Source: an uncultured Clostridia bacterium (GTDB lineage: Bacteria > Bacillota > Clostridia > Oscillospirales > Ruminococcaceae). Taken from it: a stretch of 6,072 nucleotides of DNA. Every line of letters starts with the position of its first letter. The stretch's first letter is position 1. Both the position numbers and the translations under genes were made by a program. The stretch spans positions 1 through 6,072 of the forward strand of contig CAMWVF010000072.1 of the NCBI GenBank assembly GCA_947177545.1. The letters are read 5' to 3'. Below the pieces are notes generated by a model, which worked only from the letters and a program-made list of their open reading frames with translations, ran no database searches and was not told where the DNA came from. Positions 1 through 5,303 of the stretch are shown here, in pieces.

Positions 1-354
1 GAGTTTCACCCCTGCATGGTTCTCATGCAGCCCTACCCATTGCCTGCGACGCTTTGAACGCTCGGACTGTGGCGGTAAGGGAGTATCATTATATATTCTG
101 CGCGGTCGTCGCCCGCAAGTTGCTAAACTTGCTCCCCGGCGCGGTGTTGGTCGCTCGGCTGTCCGGGAGAGGAAAACCTCACCCGGATAGTGTCATGGCG
201 CACCCGCCGTATAGCTCGGCGCAAAAGGGACGTATCCGATCTGCCCTATGCTGCGCCGCCGTTATCTTGCGCCGCTTTCTTTGTCAAGGTGCTGGAAAGG
301 TTCTGCTGGGGGGGCGGGCAGCGGAAAGGGGGACGCTGCCTGTCCTAAATCAGC
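1..354. other. GC-rich, hairpin-dense region without a supported gene
   Basis: This stretch lies downstream of the minus-strand sigma/HTH_16 pair and holds no convincing gene on either strand. It is visibly GC-rich and contains a run of inverted repeats: 12-18/24-30 (7 bp, 5-base loop), 115-121/126-132 (7 bp, 4-base loop), 162-172/177-187 (10 pairs, one A-A mismatch, AAAA loop), 217-223/252-258 (7 bp) and 317-323/334-340 (7 bp). None is followed by a T-run on the minus strand, so they do not look like simple terminators. The region could be the structured 3' part of the sigma/HTH_16 transcript, a structured RNA, or a protein-binding region. In related elements the integrase module often lies beyond this pair, but none is visible here. 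The function is unknown. Confidence 0.5.
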
Positions 355-606
355 TTAAACCTCGAATGAAAGGACAGCCCGCATAAGCCGTGACCGTAAA
401 CGGTCGCGTATGTCCTCGTCTATGCCCCAATATACATTTCCCCGCTCGTCGTAGAGCTTGCGCATAGACAGGGACGCTATGTAGCTTTCGTAGTGCTTGA
501 CGACAATCGCCATAGCCTCCGGGTCGCCCTTTGTTGCGGCTATGATTACCGGGTAGGGTAACAAGCCGCGTTCAGCATTTTCATTGTTACCAGTCTGTGC
601 AGTCAT
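355..606 (-). CDS. HTH_16-family small regulator (Tn916 Orf8-like)
   Basis: This 83-residue protein resembles the helix-turn-helix (HTH_16) proteins paired with a small sigma factor in Tn916-like elements, where Orf8 follows Orf7. Recognizable family stretches are LLPYPVIIAATKGDPEAM near residues 15-32, HYESYIASLSMRKLYDERGN at about 38-57, and the C-terminal DEDIRDRLRSRLMRAV. The ATG at 606 has a GGAGG about 9 bases upstream and lies 20 bases inside the end of the sigma gene, so the two are probably translationally coupled. Length is typical of the family. It probably acts in the cytoplasm with the sigma factor to turn on element genes. That role comes from family knowledge and is not shown by this sequence. 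Confidence 0.85.
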   Translation of the reverse strand: MTAQTGNNENAERGLLPYPVIIAATKGDPEAMAIVVKHYESYIASLSMRKLYDERGNVYWGIDEDIRDRLRSRLMRAVLSFEV

Positions 607-1030
607 AGGCGCGTTCCTCCAAATAGCGTTTTAGTAGCTCAAAAGAGCTGTTGCGGCGATACTTCACTGTTGTCCTCGGAATGTTGCAGAGCCTTGAAAT
701 CTCGGTTTCGCTCATATCGAAGAAATAATACAGCAGGATAGTTTCGCGCTTTTCTTCCGGCAAGCTCCGCAGGGCTTCGGCAAGCAGCTTTGCGGTTATC
801 TCTTTTCCCGCAATAATGAAAGACTGTTCAGCTTCATCATCTGCAAAATATCTGTCGTAGGTAACAAGCTGGCTTTCTTCCAGTGGTGACAGGTCGGAGA
901 ATGTTACTTCCCTTGACTGCTGCCGTTTTGTGTCCCTGTGGGCGTTCATTGCTTCGCGCTTCAATGCCTGTTTGCAAAAGCCATTAAAAGCACAACGGAT
1001 TTGCCATTGGGTACGGTTTGGTTCATTCAT
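587..1030 (-). CDS. Small sigma-70 region 4 protein (Tn916 Orf7-like)
   Basis: This 147-residue RNA-polymerase sigma-like protein appears to have only a region-4 domain. A conserved segment with LRSLPEEKRETILLYYFF (about 87-104) is followed by the helix-turn-helix MSETEISRLCNIPRTTVKYR (about 106-125), the expected -35 recognition helix. No region 2 is recognizable. The ATG at 1030 was chosen because AAAGGAGGTGA ends five bases before it. The frame stays open to 1165, but that extension has no ribosome binding site and does not resemble the family. The gene overlaps the HTH_16 gene by 20 bases. Tn916 Orf7 occupies the same position and is thought to drive element gene expression, so the same role is inferred here. 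Expression may be limited by the leader structures upstream. Confidence 0.88.
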   Translation of the reverse strand: MNEPNRTQWQIRCAFNGFCKQALKREAMNAHRDTKRQQSREVTFSDLSPLEESQLVTYDRYFADDEAEQSFIIAGKEITAKLLAEALRSLPEEKRETILLYYFFDMSETEISRLCNIPRTTVKYRRNSSFELLKRYLEERAYDCTDW

Positions 1031-1034
1031 GTTC

Positions 1035-1066
1035 TCACCTCCTTTCGCAGCCGCGAAAGCGGGTGA
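1035..1066 (-). promoter_or_regulatory. Hairpin sequestering the sigma gene's ribosome binding site
   Basis: On the minus-strand transcript, UCACC (1066-1062) can pair with GGUGA (1039-1035), and CUUUCGC (1059-1053) with GCGAAAG (1048-1042), around a GGCU loop and a 2x2 internal loop. This gives 12 pairs. The 3' arm is the whole Shine-Dalgarno AAAGGAGGTGA of the sigma gene, four bases from its ATG. If it forms, ribosome access would be blocked until the RNA is opened or bound. The pairing is read directly from the sequence, and the regulatory role is inference. Confidence 0.5.
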
Positions 1067-1162
1067 TTTTTTCTGATGTCCCCTTTCATAAACCCTCAAA
1101 ACCGCGCACCCCCGAATAGGCGGTGATTTTGCAAACTTTTTGAAAAAATTTTGCCGGGGGAA

Positions 1163-1197
1163 CACAAAACGCCCGTCTACAAAATTGCAGACGGGCG
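1163..1197 (-). terminator. Intrinsic terminator-like hairpin in the sigma gene leader
   Basis: A perfect 9-bp GC-rich stem (CGCCCGTCT at 1170-1178 with AGACGGGCG at 1189-1197) has a 10-base loop. On the minus strand it is followed by TTTTGTG. The T-tract is short, so termination may be partial, which suits an attenuator. It sits about 140 bases before the sigma start codon. Confidence 0.55.
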
Positions 1198-1218
1198 CAG
1201 AGGAATTGTAAGCAGTAT

Positions 1219-1245
1219 TTAGTTGATTAGATAGTTCATATTCAT
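1219..1245 (-). CDS. Possible 8-residue leader peptide
   Basis: ATG at 1245 opens a frame encoding MNMNYLIN and then TAA, ending about 20 bases before the terminator-like hairpin. A GGGGGAA lies about 10 bases upstream of the ATG, a weak ribosome binding site inside one arm of the long-range inverted repeat. Position and size fit a leader peptide that couples ribosome movement to termination. An 8-codon frame can easily arise by chance, so this is a candidate only. Confidence 0.25.
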   Translation of the reverse strand: MNMNYLIN

Positions 1246-1318
1246 GGGTAGAATTTCCCCCGGCGGTGGACGTGATTTTTTTAATACGGCGTTATTTGTT
1301 GATTTTTGTCGATAAAGA

Positions 1319-1356
1319 AACAACACGACGATACCTCCCGATACCGCCGTGCTGTT
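1319..1356. repeat. Hairpin with an internal direct repeat
   Basis: Arms at 1319-1327 (AACAACACG) and 1348-1356 (CGTGCTGTT) pair over nine positions, one of which is a wobble pair on the minus-strand RNA. The loop contains two copies of CGATACC (1329-1335 and 1339-1345) separated by three bases. On the minus strand the hairpin is followed by a T-rich TTTCTTTA, so it could be a weak second terminator behind the cargo operon or a binding site. Confidence 0.4.
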
Positions 1357-1397
1357 AAAAAAGGACGACTTTAATACACCCTCCGTTGTCTGGTTTT

Positions 1398-1443
1398 AAA
1401 AAAGAAACGGCGGCATTGAAACAAGTAATCAAAACCGCCGTTT
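1398..1443 (-). terminator. Intrinsic terminator of the cargo operon
   Basis: A perfect 9-bp stem (AAACGGCGG at 1405-1413 with CCGCCGTTT at 1435-1443) has a 21-base loop. On the minus strand it is followed by CTTTTTTAAAA (A-run at 1398-1403 on the plus strand). It lies about 55 bases after the CheW-like stop codon, where the MATE/kinase/CheW transcript should end. Confidence 0.75.
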
Positions 1444-1498
1444 ATAACTTACTTATAGAAGCCTACATAGACTGCGGCTTGTTACATCTTAATGTACT

Positions 1499-1849
1499 TC
1501 ATTTGTTTAGGATTACAAATTTAAAATTCAGTGTTTCTATCTGTTTGGCATTTTGTAGGTTCACGTCAATCACTCCCAAAACATCATCTGCTAATAGCGC
1601 ATAAAATGAATTGCCAATAAAAACATTTATTGTAAGCTGGCGTTTAGCAAAATATACTTTAGGGATTCCTAATAAGAATTTCAAATCTATTACAGTAATA
1701 AGTTGATCCCCATAATTTGTCACACCTAAAACATAATTTGGAGTTTGCGGTATTCTAACTATGCTATGTAGTTGCGAAACTTTACGAACACTATCAACTA
1801 AAATCGCATAAGCCTGATCTTCTAATACAAACTCCAAAAATTTTGCCAT
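1499..1849 (-). CDS. Short CheW-like domain protein, C-terminally incomplete
   Basis: This 116-residue protein matches the N-terminal and middle parts of a CheW-type adaptor domain: FLEFVLEDQAYAILVDSVRKV (about 4-24), IPQTPNYVLGVTNYGDQLITVIDL (about 34-57) and YALLADDVLGVIDV (about 82-95). CheW couples chemoreceptors to the kinase CheA and is usually about 150 residues, so the last strands of the fold are missing. The ATG at 1849 is preferred over one at 1897 because AAAGGTGAT precedes it and the domain begins there. It lies 22 bases after the kinase gene and is last in the cargo operon. No receptor or CheA is nearby. Another frame just before and beyond the stop encodes MKYIKM, which resembles the YIKG-type motif expected at this point in CheW and suggests a frameshift. 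Whether it is functional is uncertain. Confidence 0.72.
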   Translation of the reverse strand: MAKFLEFVLEDQAYAILVDSVRKVSQLHSIVRIPQTPNYVLGVTNYGDQLITVIDLKFLLGIPKVYFAKRQLTINVFIGNSFYALLADDVLGVIDVNLQNAKQIETLNFKFVILNK

Positions 1850-1871
1850 ATAATCACCTTTTTCTGTTCGG

Positions 1872-2510
1872 TTAAACATTTCTTGCTTTGTTCTCAATCC
1901 TTATTTCAAACCAAACCTTAATGTATTCAGCCAGCACGGGAACTATTTTTTTGATTTCTATGCTGGAAGTATTTATGCACAAGTGGTAATTTGAACGTGC
2001 ATTTTCTTTTGCGCTTATATAAAACTCCCGGTGTTTTGCTCGTTCTTTATCCACTTCCCGTATCTTACGTTCAAGCTCTGTGGGGGTGAGGTTTTCACCT
2101 TTGGGCGCCCGTTCTATACACCGTTTTAGCTTTGTATCCATATCAGCATATACAAAAATATTAAACGGGTTATATTCTTTCAAAATCACATCGGCGCAGC
2201 GTCCAATCATAATACAATCCCCTTGCGCTGCAAAAGTTTTAATGATTTTTTGCTGCTCAACAGCAATCGTTACAGCCTGTTTTGTAACCGGGTGTGGGGT
2301 CATAGTGAAACGACAGCCTATTGTCCGGGGATATGCGGCTTGCAGATTTTTTTCTGATATATGGGAAACATATTGTTCATCAAATCCTTGTTTTTCAGCT
2401 ATCATCTGAATGATTTCTTTGTCATAACAGGGAATTTCCAATACATTAGACAAACGCTTCCCCAGTTCACGTCCTCCGCTGCCAAACTCACGGCTAATTG
2501 TAATAATCAT
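1872..2510 (-). CDS. Cytidylate kinase-like family protein
   Basis: This 212-residue protein belongs to the cytidylate kinase-like family (Cytidylate_kin_2). It opens with MIITISREFGSGGRELGKRL, whose GSGGRELG (10-17) is the nucleotide-binding P-loop. GRCADVIL (103-110) and an arginine/lysine-rich segment (about 138-154, RKIREVDKERAKHREFY), probably the lid region, follow as expected. The family resembles nucleoside monophosphate kinases, but its real substrate is often unproven and CMP phosphorylation should not be assumed. AAAGGAGG precedes the ATG and overlaps the end of the MATE gene (12-base gap), showing tight operon coupling. Such kinases recur near transporters in clostridial genomes as far as I recall, but no established link explains this pairing. 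Length is normal and the gene looks intact. Confidence 0.85.
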   Translation of the reverse strand: MIITISREFGSGGRELGKRLSNVLEIPCYDKEIIQMIAEKQGFDEQYVSHISEKNLQAAYPRTIGCRFTMTPHPVTKQAVTIAVEQQKIIKTFAAQGDCIMIGRCADVILKEYNPFNIFVYADMDTKLKRCIERAPKGENLTPTELERKIREVDKERAKHREFYISAKENARSNYHLCINTSSIEIKKIVPVLAEYIKVWFEIRIENKARNV

Positions 2511-2522
2511 TTTGTTCCTCCT

Positions 2523-3839
2523 TTACTCTTTGAAATGAATACCATTTTTTTCAGAATGTTTTAATAGTGCTACTGCAATAATCAATACGATTACTTCATA
2601 AATCAACAGTGAAAACCATATTATGCTTTCACCAAATACATATGGCAAAATCAGAATGACTGCCGCATTTACAATAATGCTTCGTAAAACGCTGATATTC
2701 AGCGCAAGTAAAGAGCGTTCCGTAGAATACAAGTAAGAAGAAATCATAACATTGACTGCCGTTGCGATAAAGCCAACAGCAAATTGCGGCAAAACTTTGA
2801 GCATATATTCCCGTGTTACAGCATCAGTGCCAAATAGACTGCCAATATAGCCCCCAAAAAGAACCGCTAATATCGTAACAGCAGCACTGCCAAAAAAACT
2901 GATTTTCAACCCTGCCTTAAAATAGAATTTCAAATCCTCTTTTTTCTTTGCACCATAGCTCTGTCCAAATAAAGGCTGTAACCCCTCACTGGCTCCAAAA
3001 AAGACAGCCATAGAGAAAGATGCTATATAACTGATAGCTGAAAAAGCATTGACCCCAAGATCACCTACCATGTCAATGAGAACCATATTCATGCAAAATG
3101 TCATAACAGGAGTTGCCAACTGGCTGATTCCTTCGGGCAGACCATGTACAATGATTTCTTTGAACAGACTTTTTTCCAGTTTTATTTTTCCAAAGCGCAG
3201 ATTTCCCTGTTTACGGATAAAATGGCTCAATATGACCAGTAATCCAAGTGTCTGTGATATGCCCGTAGCAATAGCAGCCCCCTTTGTTCCCCATGCCATA
3301 GGATAGATCAGCAGCCAGTCGCCAAAAATATTACATACTGTTGTAACAATCACAACAATACTTACCAATCCGGGCGCATTGTCATTACGGCAATAATTTT
3401 GCAGTCCCATAGATATAGCAGATGGAATAATAAAGATAGAATACCAAAACAGATATTCAACCGCTAAATGGTGGAATGTTTCATTTGCACCAAGCAAAGT
3501 ACAAACCTTATCTGCAAAAAACACGCCAATAAAACTGAGAATTGCTGCGGCACATACCATAAACAGCATTCCATGACGGAATACTTTGTTTCCTCCTTCT
3601 ATATCTCCTCGCCCAATACGAACAGCGTAAATAGCTACACCGCCAACACTGATAAGCATATTTATTGCTCCAACAACCATGATAAAGGGACTAACTAAAT
3701 TGATTGCTCCGAGGGCGTTTGTTCCTACACCTCTCCCCACAAAAACTGCGTCAATAATGGTAAACATAAAGAAACAAACATTGCTTAAAATCATTGGTAA
3801 GACGTACTTTATAATATTTTTCATGCCTGAACTGGACAT
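2523..3839 (-). CDS. MATE family efflux transporter (MepA-like)
   Basis: This 438-residue, very hydrophobic membrane protein has the length and about twelve membrane segments of the MATE (multidrug and toxic compound extrusion) family. The N-terminal pattern LPMILSNVCFFMFTIIDAVFVGRGVGTNALGA, with Asp30 and the VGRGVG turn (34-39), is typical, and the second half-repeat begins near residue 225 (HGLPEGISQLATPVMTF). MATE proteins export cationic drugs, dyes or other small molecules using a sodium or proton gradient; the substrate cannot be read from the sequence. The ATG at 3839 has GGGAGG about 9 bases upstream. The second Met at residue 6 lacks a site. It is preceded by an apparent terminator within the KTR gene end and followed closely by the kinase. 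MarR control of the operon suggests inducible resistance. Confidence 0.92.
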   Translation of the reverse strand: MSSSGMKNIIKYVLPMILSNVCFFMFTIIDAVFVGRGVGTNALGAINLVSPFIMVVGAINMLISVGGVAIYAVRIGRGDIEGGNKVFRHGMLFMVCAAAILSFIGVFFADKVCTLLGANETFHHLAVEYLFWYSIFIIPSAISMGLQNYCRNDNAPGLVSIVVIVTTVCNIFGDWLLIYPMAWGTKGAAIATGISQTLGLLVILSHFIRKQGNLRFGKIKLEKSLFKEIIVHGLPEGISQLATPVMTFCMNMVLIDMVGDLGVNAFSAISYIASFSMAVFFGASEGLQPLFGQSYGAKKKEDLKFYFKAGLKISFFGSAAVTILAVLFGGYIGSLFGTDAVTREYMLKVLPQFAVGFIATAVNVMISSYLYSTERSLLALNISVLRSIIVNAAVILILPYVFGESIIWFSLLIYEVIVLIIAVALLKHSEKNGIHFKE

Positions 3840-3871
3840 TTTAATTTCCTCCCATTCTAAAGCTGGATCGC

Positions 3872-3920
3872 ATAAATAAAAAGAACCGATATTCCGTTTT
3901 TGTAACGAATTATCGGCTCT
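3872..3920 (-). terminator. Internal terminator or attenuator between KTR and MATE genes
   Basis: On the minus strand, 3920-3911 pairs with 3891-3882 over ten positions (one wobble). The stem continues, with small bulges, through 3909-3904 and 3898-3892 to a loop of about 5 bases, and is followed by TTTTTATTTA. The stem contains the last KTR codons and the KTR stop codon, so a terminating ribosome would disrupt it. No clear promoter lies between it and the MATE gene, so the downstream genes probably depend on readthrough. Confidence 0.6.
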
Positions 3921-4098
3921 GCGTCTTTGCGTCCGGCTCTTTGATAATTGATATTTTCAGTTGTTCTGCATTGATTAAGGTTTCCTGCCTGCACTTAGGA
4001 CAAAATAGTGGAAAATGGGAAAGTATTGTATCCTCCCGGATTTTTGTCCGTGTCTTACTTTGGCAGTTTGGACATAGTATCCATTCTTGATTTCCCAT
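3910..4098 (-). CDS. Cysteine-rich KTR domain protein
   Basis: This 62-residue protein has two CxxC pairs (CPNC at 9-12, CPKC at 33-36) and the KTR motif at 15-17, ending in IKEPDAKTQSR. This is the Cys_rich_KTR family, common in Tn916-like elements, for example next to tet(M). The cysteines probably bind zinc, but no function is established. The ATG at 4098 is preferred because AAGGAAG lies eight bases upstream. A GTG at 4107 would sit directly on that site. The gene starts 13 bases after the MarR stop, so it belongs to the same transcript. Its stop codon lies inside the downstream terminator stem. The gene looks complete for its family. Confidence 0.88.
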   Translation of the reverse strand: MGNQEWILCPNCQSKTRTKIREDTILSHFPLFCPKCRQETLINAEQLKISIIKEPDAKTQSR

Positions 4099-4111
4099 AT
4101 GAAACACTTCC

Positions 4112-4558
4112 TTACTGTTTTAATATTTGCTCAAATGAAGATTCAAGATGTTTTACAAAATATCCCAAAACGTCAATAAAATCCGCAGGATATTTTTCAA
4201 GTGTTTTTTCCATCGCTTGATCTTCTGCCCGATATATAACATCTAATATTTGACTCGCATAAGTCTTTCCTTTTTCTGTAAGGCATATTTGCATTTCCCG
4301 CCGTTTTCCGGGAATAGCGGTCAACGTAAGATAACCAGCAGCTTCACACTTTTTAGTAACTGTGTTAAGCGTAGTGCGCGGAAATCCCCATTCCTCACAA
4401 ATCTGTTTTTGGGAATGTGCTTCTCCGTCATTAAGGGCATAGATAAGCCATAATTCTGATGATTGTCTGCCAATCTTTGGAGTATTGGCAACATAGATTT
4501 TTTCAAAATTACTGATTGCTATTGCAAGCCGCCGAACAGCTTCTCGTGTTTCACTCAT
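4112..4558 (-). CDS. MarR family transcriptional regulator
   Basis: This 148-residue protein has normal MarR length. It has a winged helix-turn-helix (SQKQICEEWGFPRTTLNTV at about 49-67, wing TAIPGKRREMQICLTEKG at about 80-97) between N- and C-terminal helices that form the dimer. MarR proteins usually bind a palindrome at their own promoter and release it on binding a small ligand. The ATG at 4558 has TGGAGG seven bases upstream. It is first in the cargo operon and is transcribed from the strong promoter at 4594-4622, whose -10 box overlaps repeats that could be its operator. The nearest plausible target is the MATE pump. The ligand is unknown. Confidence 0.9.
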   Translation of the reverse strand: MSETREAVRRLAIAISNFEKIYVANTPKIGRQSSELWLIYALNDGEAHSQKQICEEWGFPRTTLNTVTKKCEAAGYLTLTAIPGKRREMQICLTEKGKTYASQILDVIYRAEDQAMEKTLEKYPADFIDVLGYFVKHLESSFEQILKQ

Positions 4559-4572
4559 ATTTTACCTCCATA

Positions 4573-4614
4573 TATAATACGATTTCGGATTATATAATAG
4601 CACGAATTAGGATT
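4573..4614. promoter_or_regulatory. Repeats overlapping the MarR promoter (candidate operator)
   Basis: Two imperfect direct repeats start with TATAATA (4573-4579 and 4593-4599, 20 bases apart) and end with GGATT (4587-4591 and 4610-4614). Within them are a 10-bp palindrome ATTATATAAT (4589-4598) and half-sites ATTTCG (4582-4587) and CGAATT (4603-4608) with one mismatch. They cover the -10 box and spacer of the promoter, a typical place for MarR autorepression. Binding is inferred only. Confidence 0.45.
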
Positions 4615-4622
4615 TTTGTCAA
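4594..4622 (-). promoter_or_regulatory. Sigma-A type promoter of the MarR/KTR/MATE operon
   Basis: On the minus strand, a perfect TTGACA (4622-4617) is separated by 17 bases from TATTAT (4599-4594), and TG one base before the -10 adds an extended -10. Transcription should start near 4587, leaving a short leader to the ATG at 4558. This is the strongest promoter seen in the window, which suits a repressor-controlled gene. Confidence 0.8.
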
Positions 4623-4735
4623 GATGGCGTGAAAAATTTCCTCTGATTATATGATGTATTTAAGCTATTTAGTGGAACTGTGTAGACATATCCAAAAAGA
4701 AAGGTGAACAGTAAAATATAATAGGGTGAATGAAT

Positions 4736-5089
4736 ATGGCAAAAAGACCAGTACCACGATACGACTTTAAGGCTTTTGGGGAAGCAATTAAGACAGCCCG
4801 GAAAGGGCGCAAAGAGAGCCGGAAAAAGGTATGCGACGAAATGTATATATCCCCGCGCTACCTTGCGAATATTGAGAATAAAGGGCAGCACCCCAGCTTA
4901 CAGATATTCTTTGAGCTTATGCTGCGTTACAATATCTCGGTAGACCAATTCCTTTTGGAGCAGCCCGCCGGGAAGAATACCCAGCGGCGACAGCTTGACG
5001 CTCTTCTGGACGATATGAGCGATAAAGGAATACGGATAGTCACCGCCACGGCGCGGGAGATCGCAGAGGTTGAGGGTGAGGGAGAATAA
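4736..5089 (+). CDS. XRE-type helix-turn-helix regulator of the mobilization module
   Basis: This 117-residue protein has an XRE/Cro-like helix-turn-helix at about 11-70 (DFKAFGEAIKTARKGRKESRKKV, then MYISPRYLANIENKGQHPSLQ) and an acidic tail (EIAEVEGEGE). ATG at 4736 is preferred over the one at 4730 because AGGGTGA then lies at workable spacing. It stands upstream of the candidate transfer origin, mobC and the relaxase in the same direction, an order common in Tn1549-like elements, so it may control mobilization genes. A TATAAT at 4717-4722 has no matching -35 and would start the RNA almost at the start codon, so the promoter is unresolved. Its composition is richer in GC than the cargo to its left, marking the return to backbone DNA. 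Confidence 0.85.
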   Translation: MAKRPVPRYDFKAFGEAIKTARKGRKESRKKVCDEMYISPRYLANIENKGQHPSLQIFFELMLRYNISVDQFLLEQPAGKNTQRRQLDALLDDMSDKGIRIVTATAREIAEVEGEGE

Positions 5090-5231
5090 CCGCTGTCCGG
5101 CTAAAATTGAATAGGAACTAAGAAGCGTTGTAATCTTTTTTGAGGTTGCAGCGTTTTTCTTTTGCGGAAATTCGCCAAATCAGATATTCCCGGTGTTGTA
5201 GGTAGTAGGAAGAACTTTCGTAGCAAGCATA

Positions 5232-5303
5232 GGAAAAGAGTACCCTTTTCCGTATTTCTGCCCGCCCGGTCGGTCAGAAATTGCTTGTTGGGAAGTGTCC
5301 CAA
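5232..5303 (+). other. Candidate origin of transfer (oriT)
   Basis: Three inverted repeats are packed directly upstream of mobC: GGAAAAG/CTTTTCC (5232-5238/5245-5251); a 28-base near-palindrome with only two mismatched pairs out of 14 (5254-5281, arms ATTTCTG and CAGAAAT); and TTGGGA/TCCCAA (5288-5293/5298-5303). The last contains GGGAAGTGTCCC, similar to the nick-site core AAGTGCGCCC of IncQ-type origins as I recall it, and it follows an inverted repeat as in those origins. The rest of 5090-5231 shows only a repeated AGCGTT (5124-5129, 5150-5155) and no clear terminator. The position beside mobC and the relaxase supports oriT; the nick position is inference. Confidence 0.5.

Larger units (their letters stand above)
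1153..1264 (-). promoter_or_regulatory. Possible leader attenuator upstream of sigma gene
   Basis: A perfect 10-bp inverted repeat (1153-1162 with 1255-1264, GCCGGGGGAA and its complement) encloses a terminator-like hairpin (1170-1197) and a tiny open reading frame (1219-1245). On the minus strand the order is: left arm, which also holds a weak purine-rich ribosome binding site; short reading frame; hairpin; T-rich tract; right arm. This resembles a leader-peptide attenuator, a control known for tet(M) in Tn916, but no homology is claimed. It may instead be a plain terminator of an earlier gene with incidental repeats. Confidence 0.35.
1031..1498. other. Non-coding leader and junction between sigma gene and cargo operon
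   Basis: No supported protein gene occupies these 468 bases. Read on the minus strand, they hold in order: the cargo operon terminator (1398-1443), a hairpin with an internal direct repeat (1319-1356), a possible leader peptide and terminator-like hairpin enclosed by a 10-bp inverted repeat (1153-1264), and a hairpin covering the sigma ribosome binding site (1035-1066). AT-rich runs ending in ATCAC recur on the minus strand near 1070, 1130 and 1275, which may be coincidence or an old repeat. No clear -35/-10 pair was found for the sigma gene, so it may be transcribed from further upstream or from a non-consensus promoter. Confidence 0.6.

Noticed and set aside
317..340. Inverted repeat as terminator of the HTH_16 gene
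   Set aside because: On the minus strand the stem is followed by a C-rich run, not a T-run, so it does not fit an intrinsic terminator.
54..386. Plus-strand frame of 110 codons in the left region
   Set aside because: It starts with TTG, has no ribosome binding site, overlaps the HTH_16 gene in antisense, and shows no domain; its composition follows the GC-rich hairpins.
1031..1165. N-terminal extension of the sigma protein to 192 residues
   Set aside because: No ribosome binding site at 1165, sequence unlike the family, and it would read through the leader hairpin; the ATG at 1030 has a strong site.
1386..1604. Plus-strand frame across the cargo terminator and CheW gene end
   Set aside because: No ribosome binding site and antisense to a terminator and a recognizable gene; a chance frame.
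2080..3879. Several plus-strand frames opposite the kinase and MATE genes
   Set aside because: They mirror the codon structure of well-supported minus-strand genes and lack start signals or domains.
4694..4722. TATAAT before the XRE gene as its -10 box
   Set aside because: No acceptable -35 at 16-18 bases, and the transcript would begin at the start codon, losing the ribosome binding site.
4619..4891. Minus-strand hydrophobic frame opposite the XRE gene
   Set aside because: Hydrophobicity is a by-product of reading the XRE gene backwards; it covers the MarR promoter and lacks a ribosome binding site.
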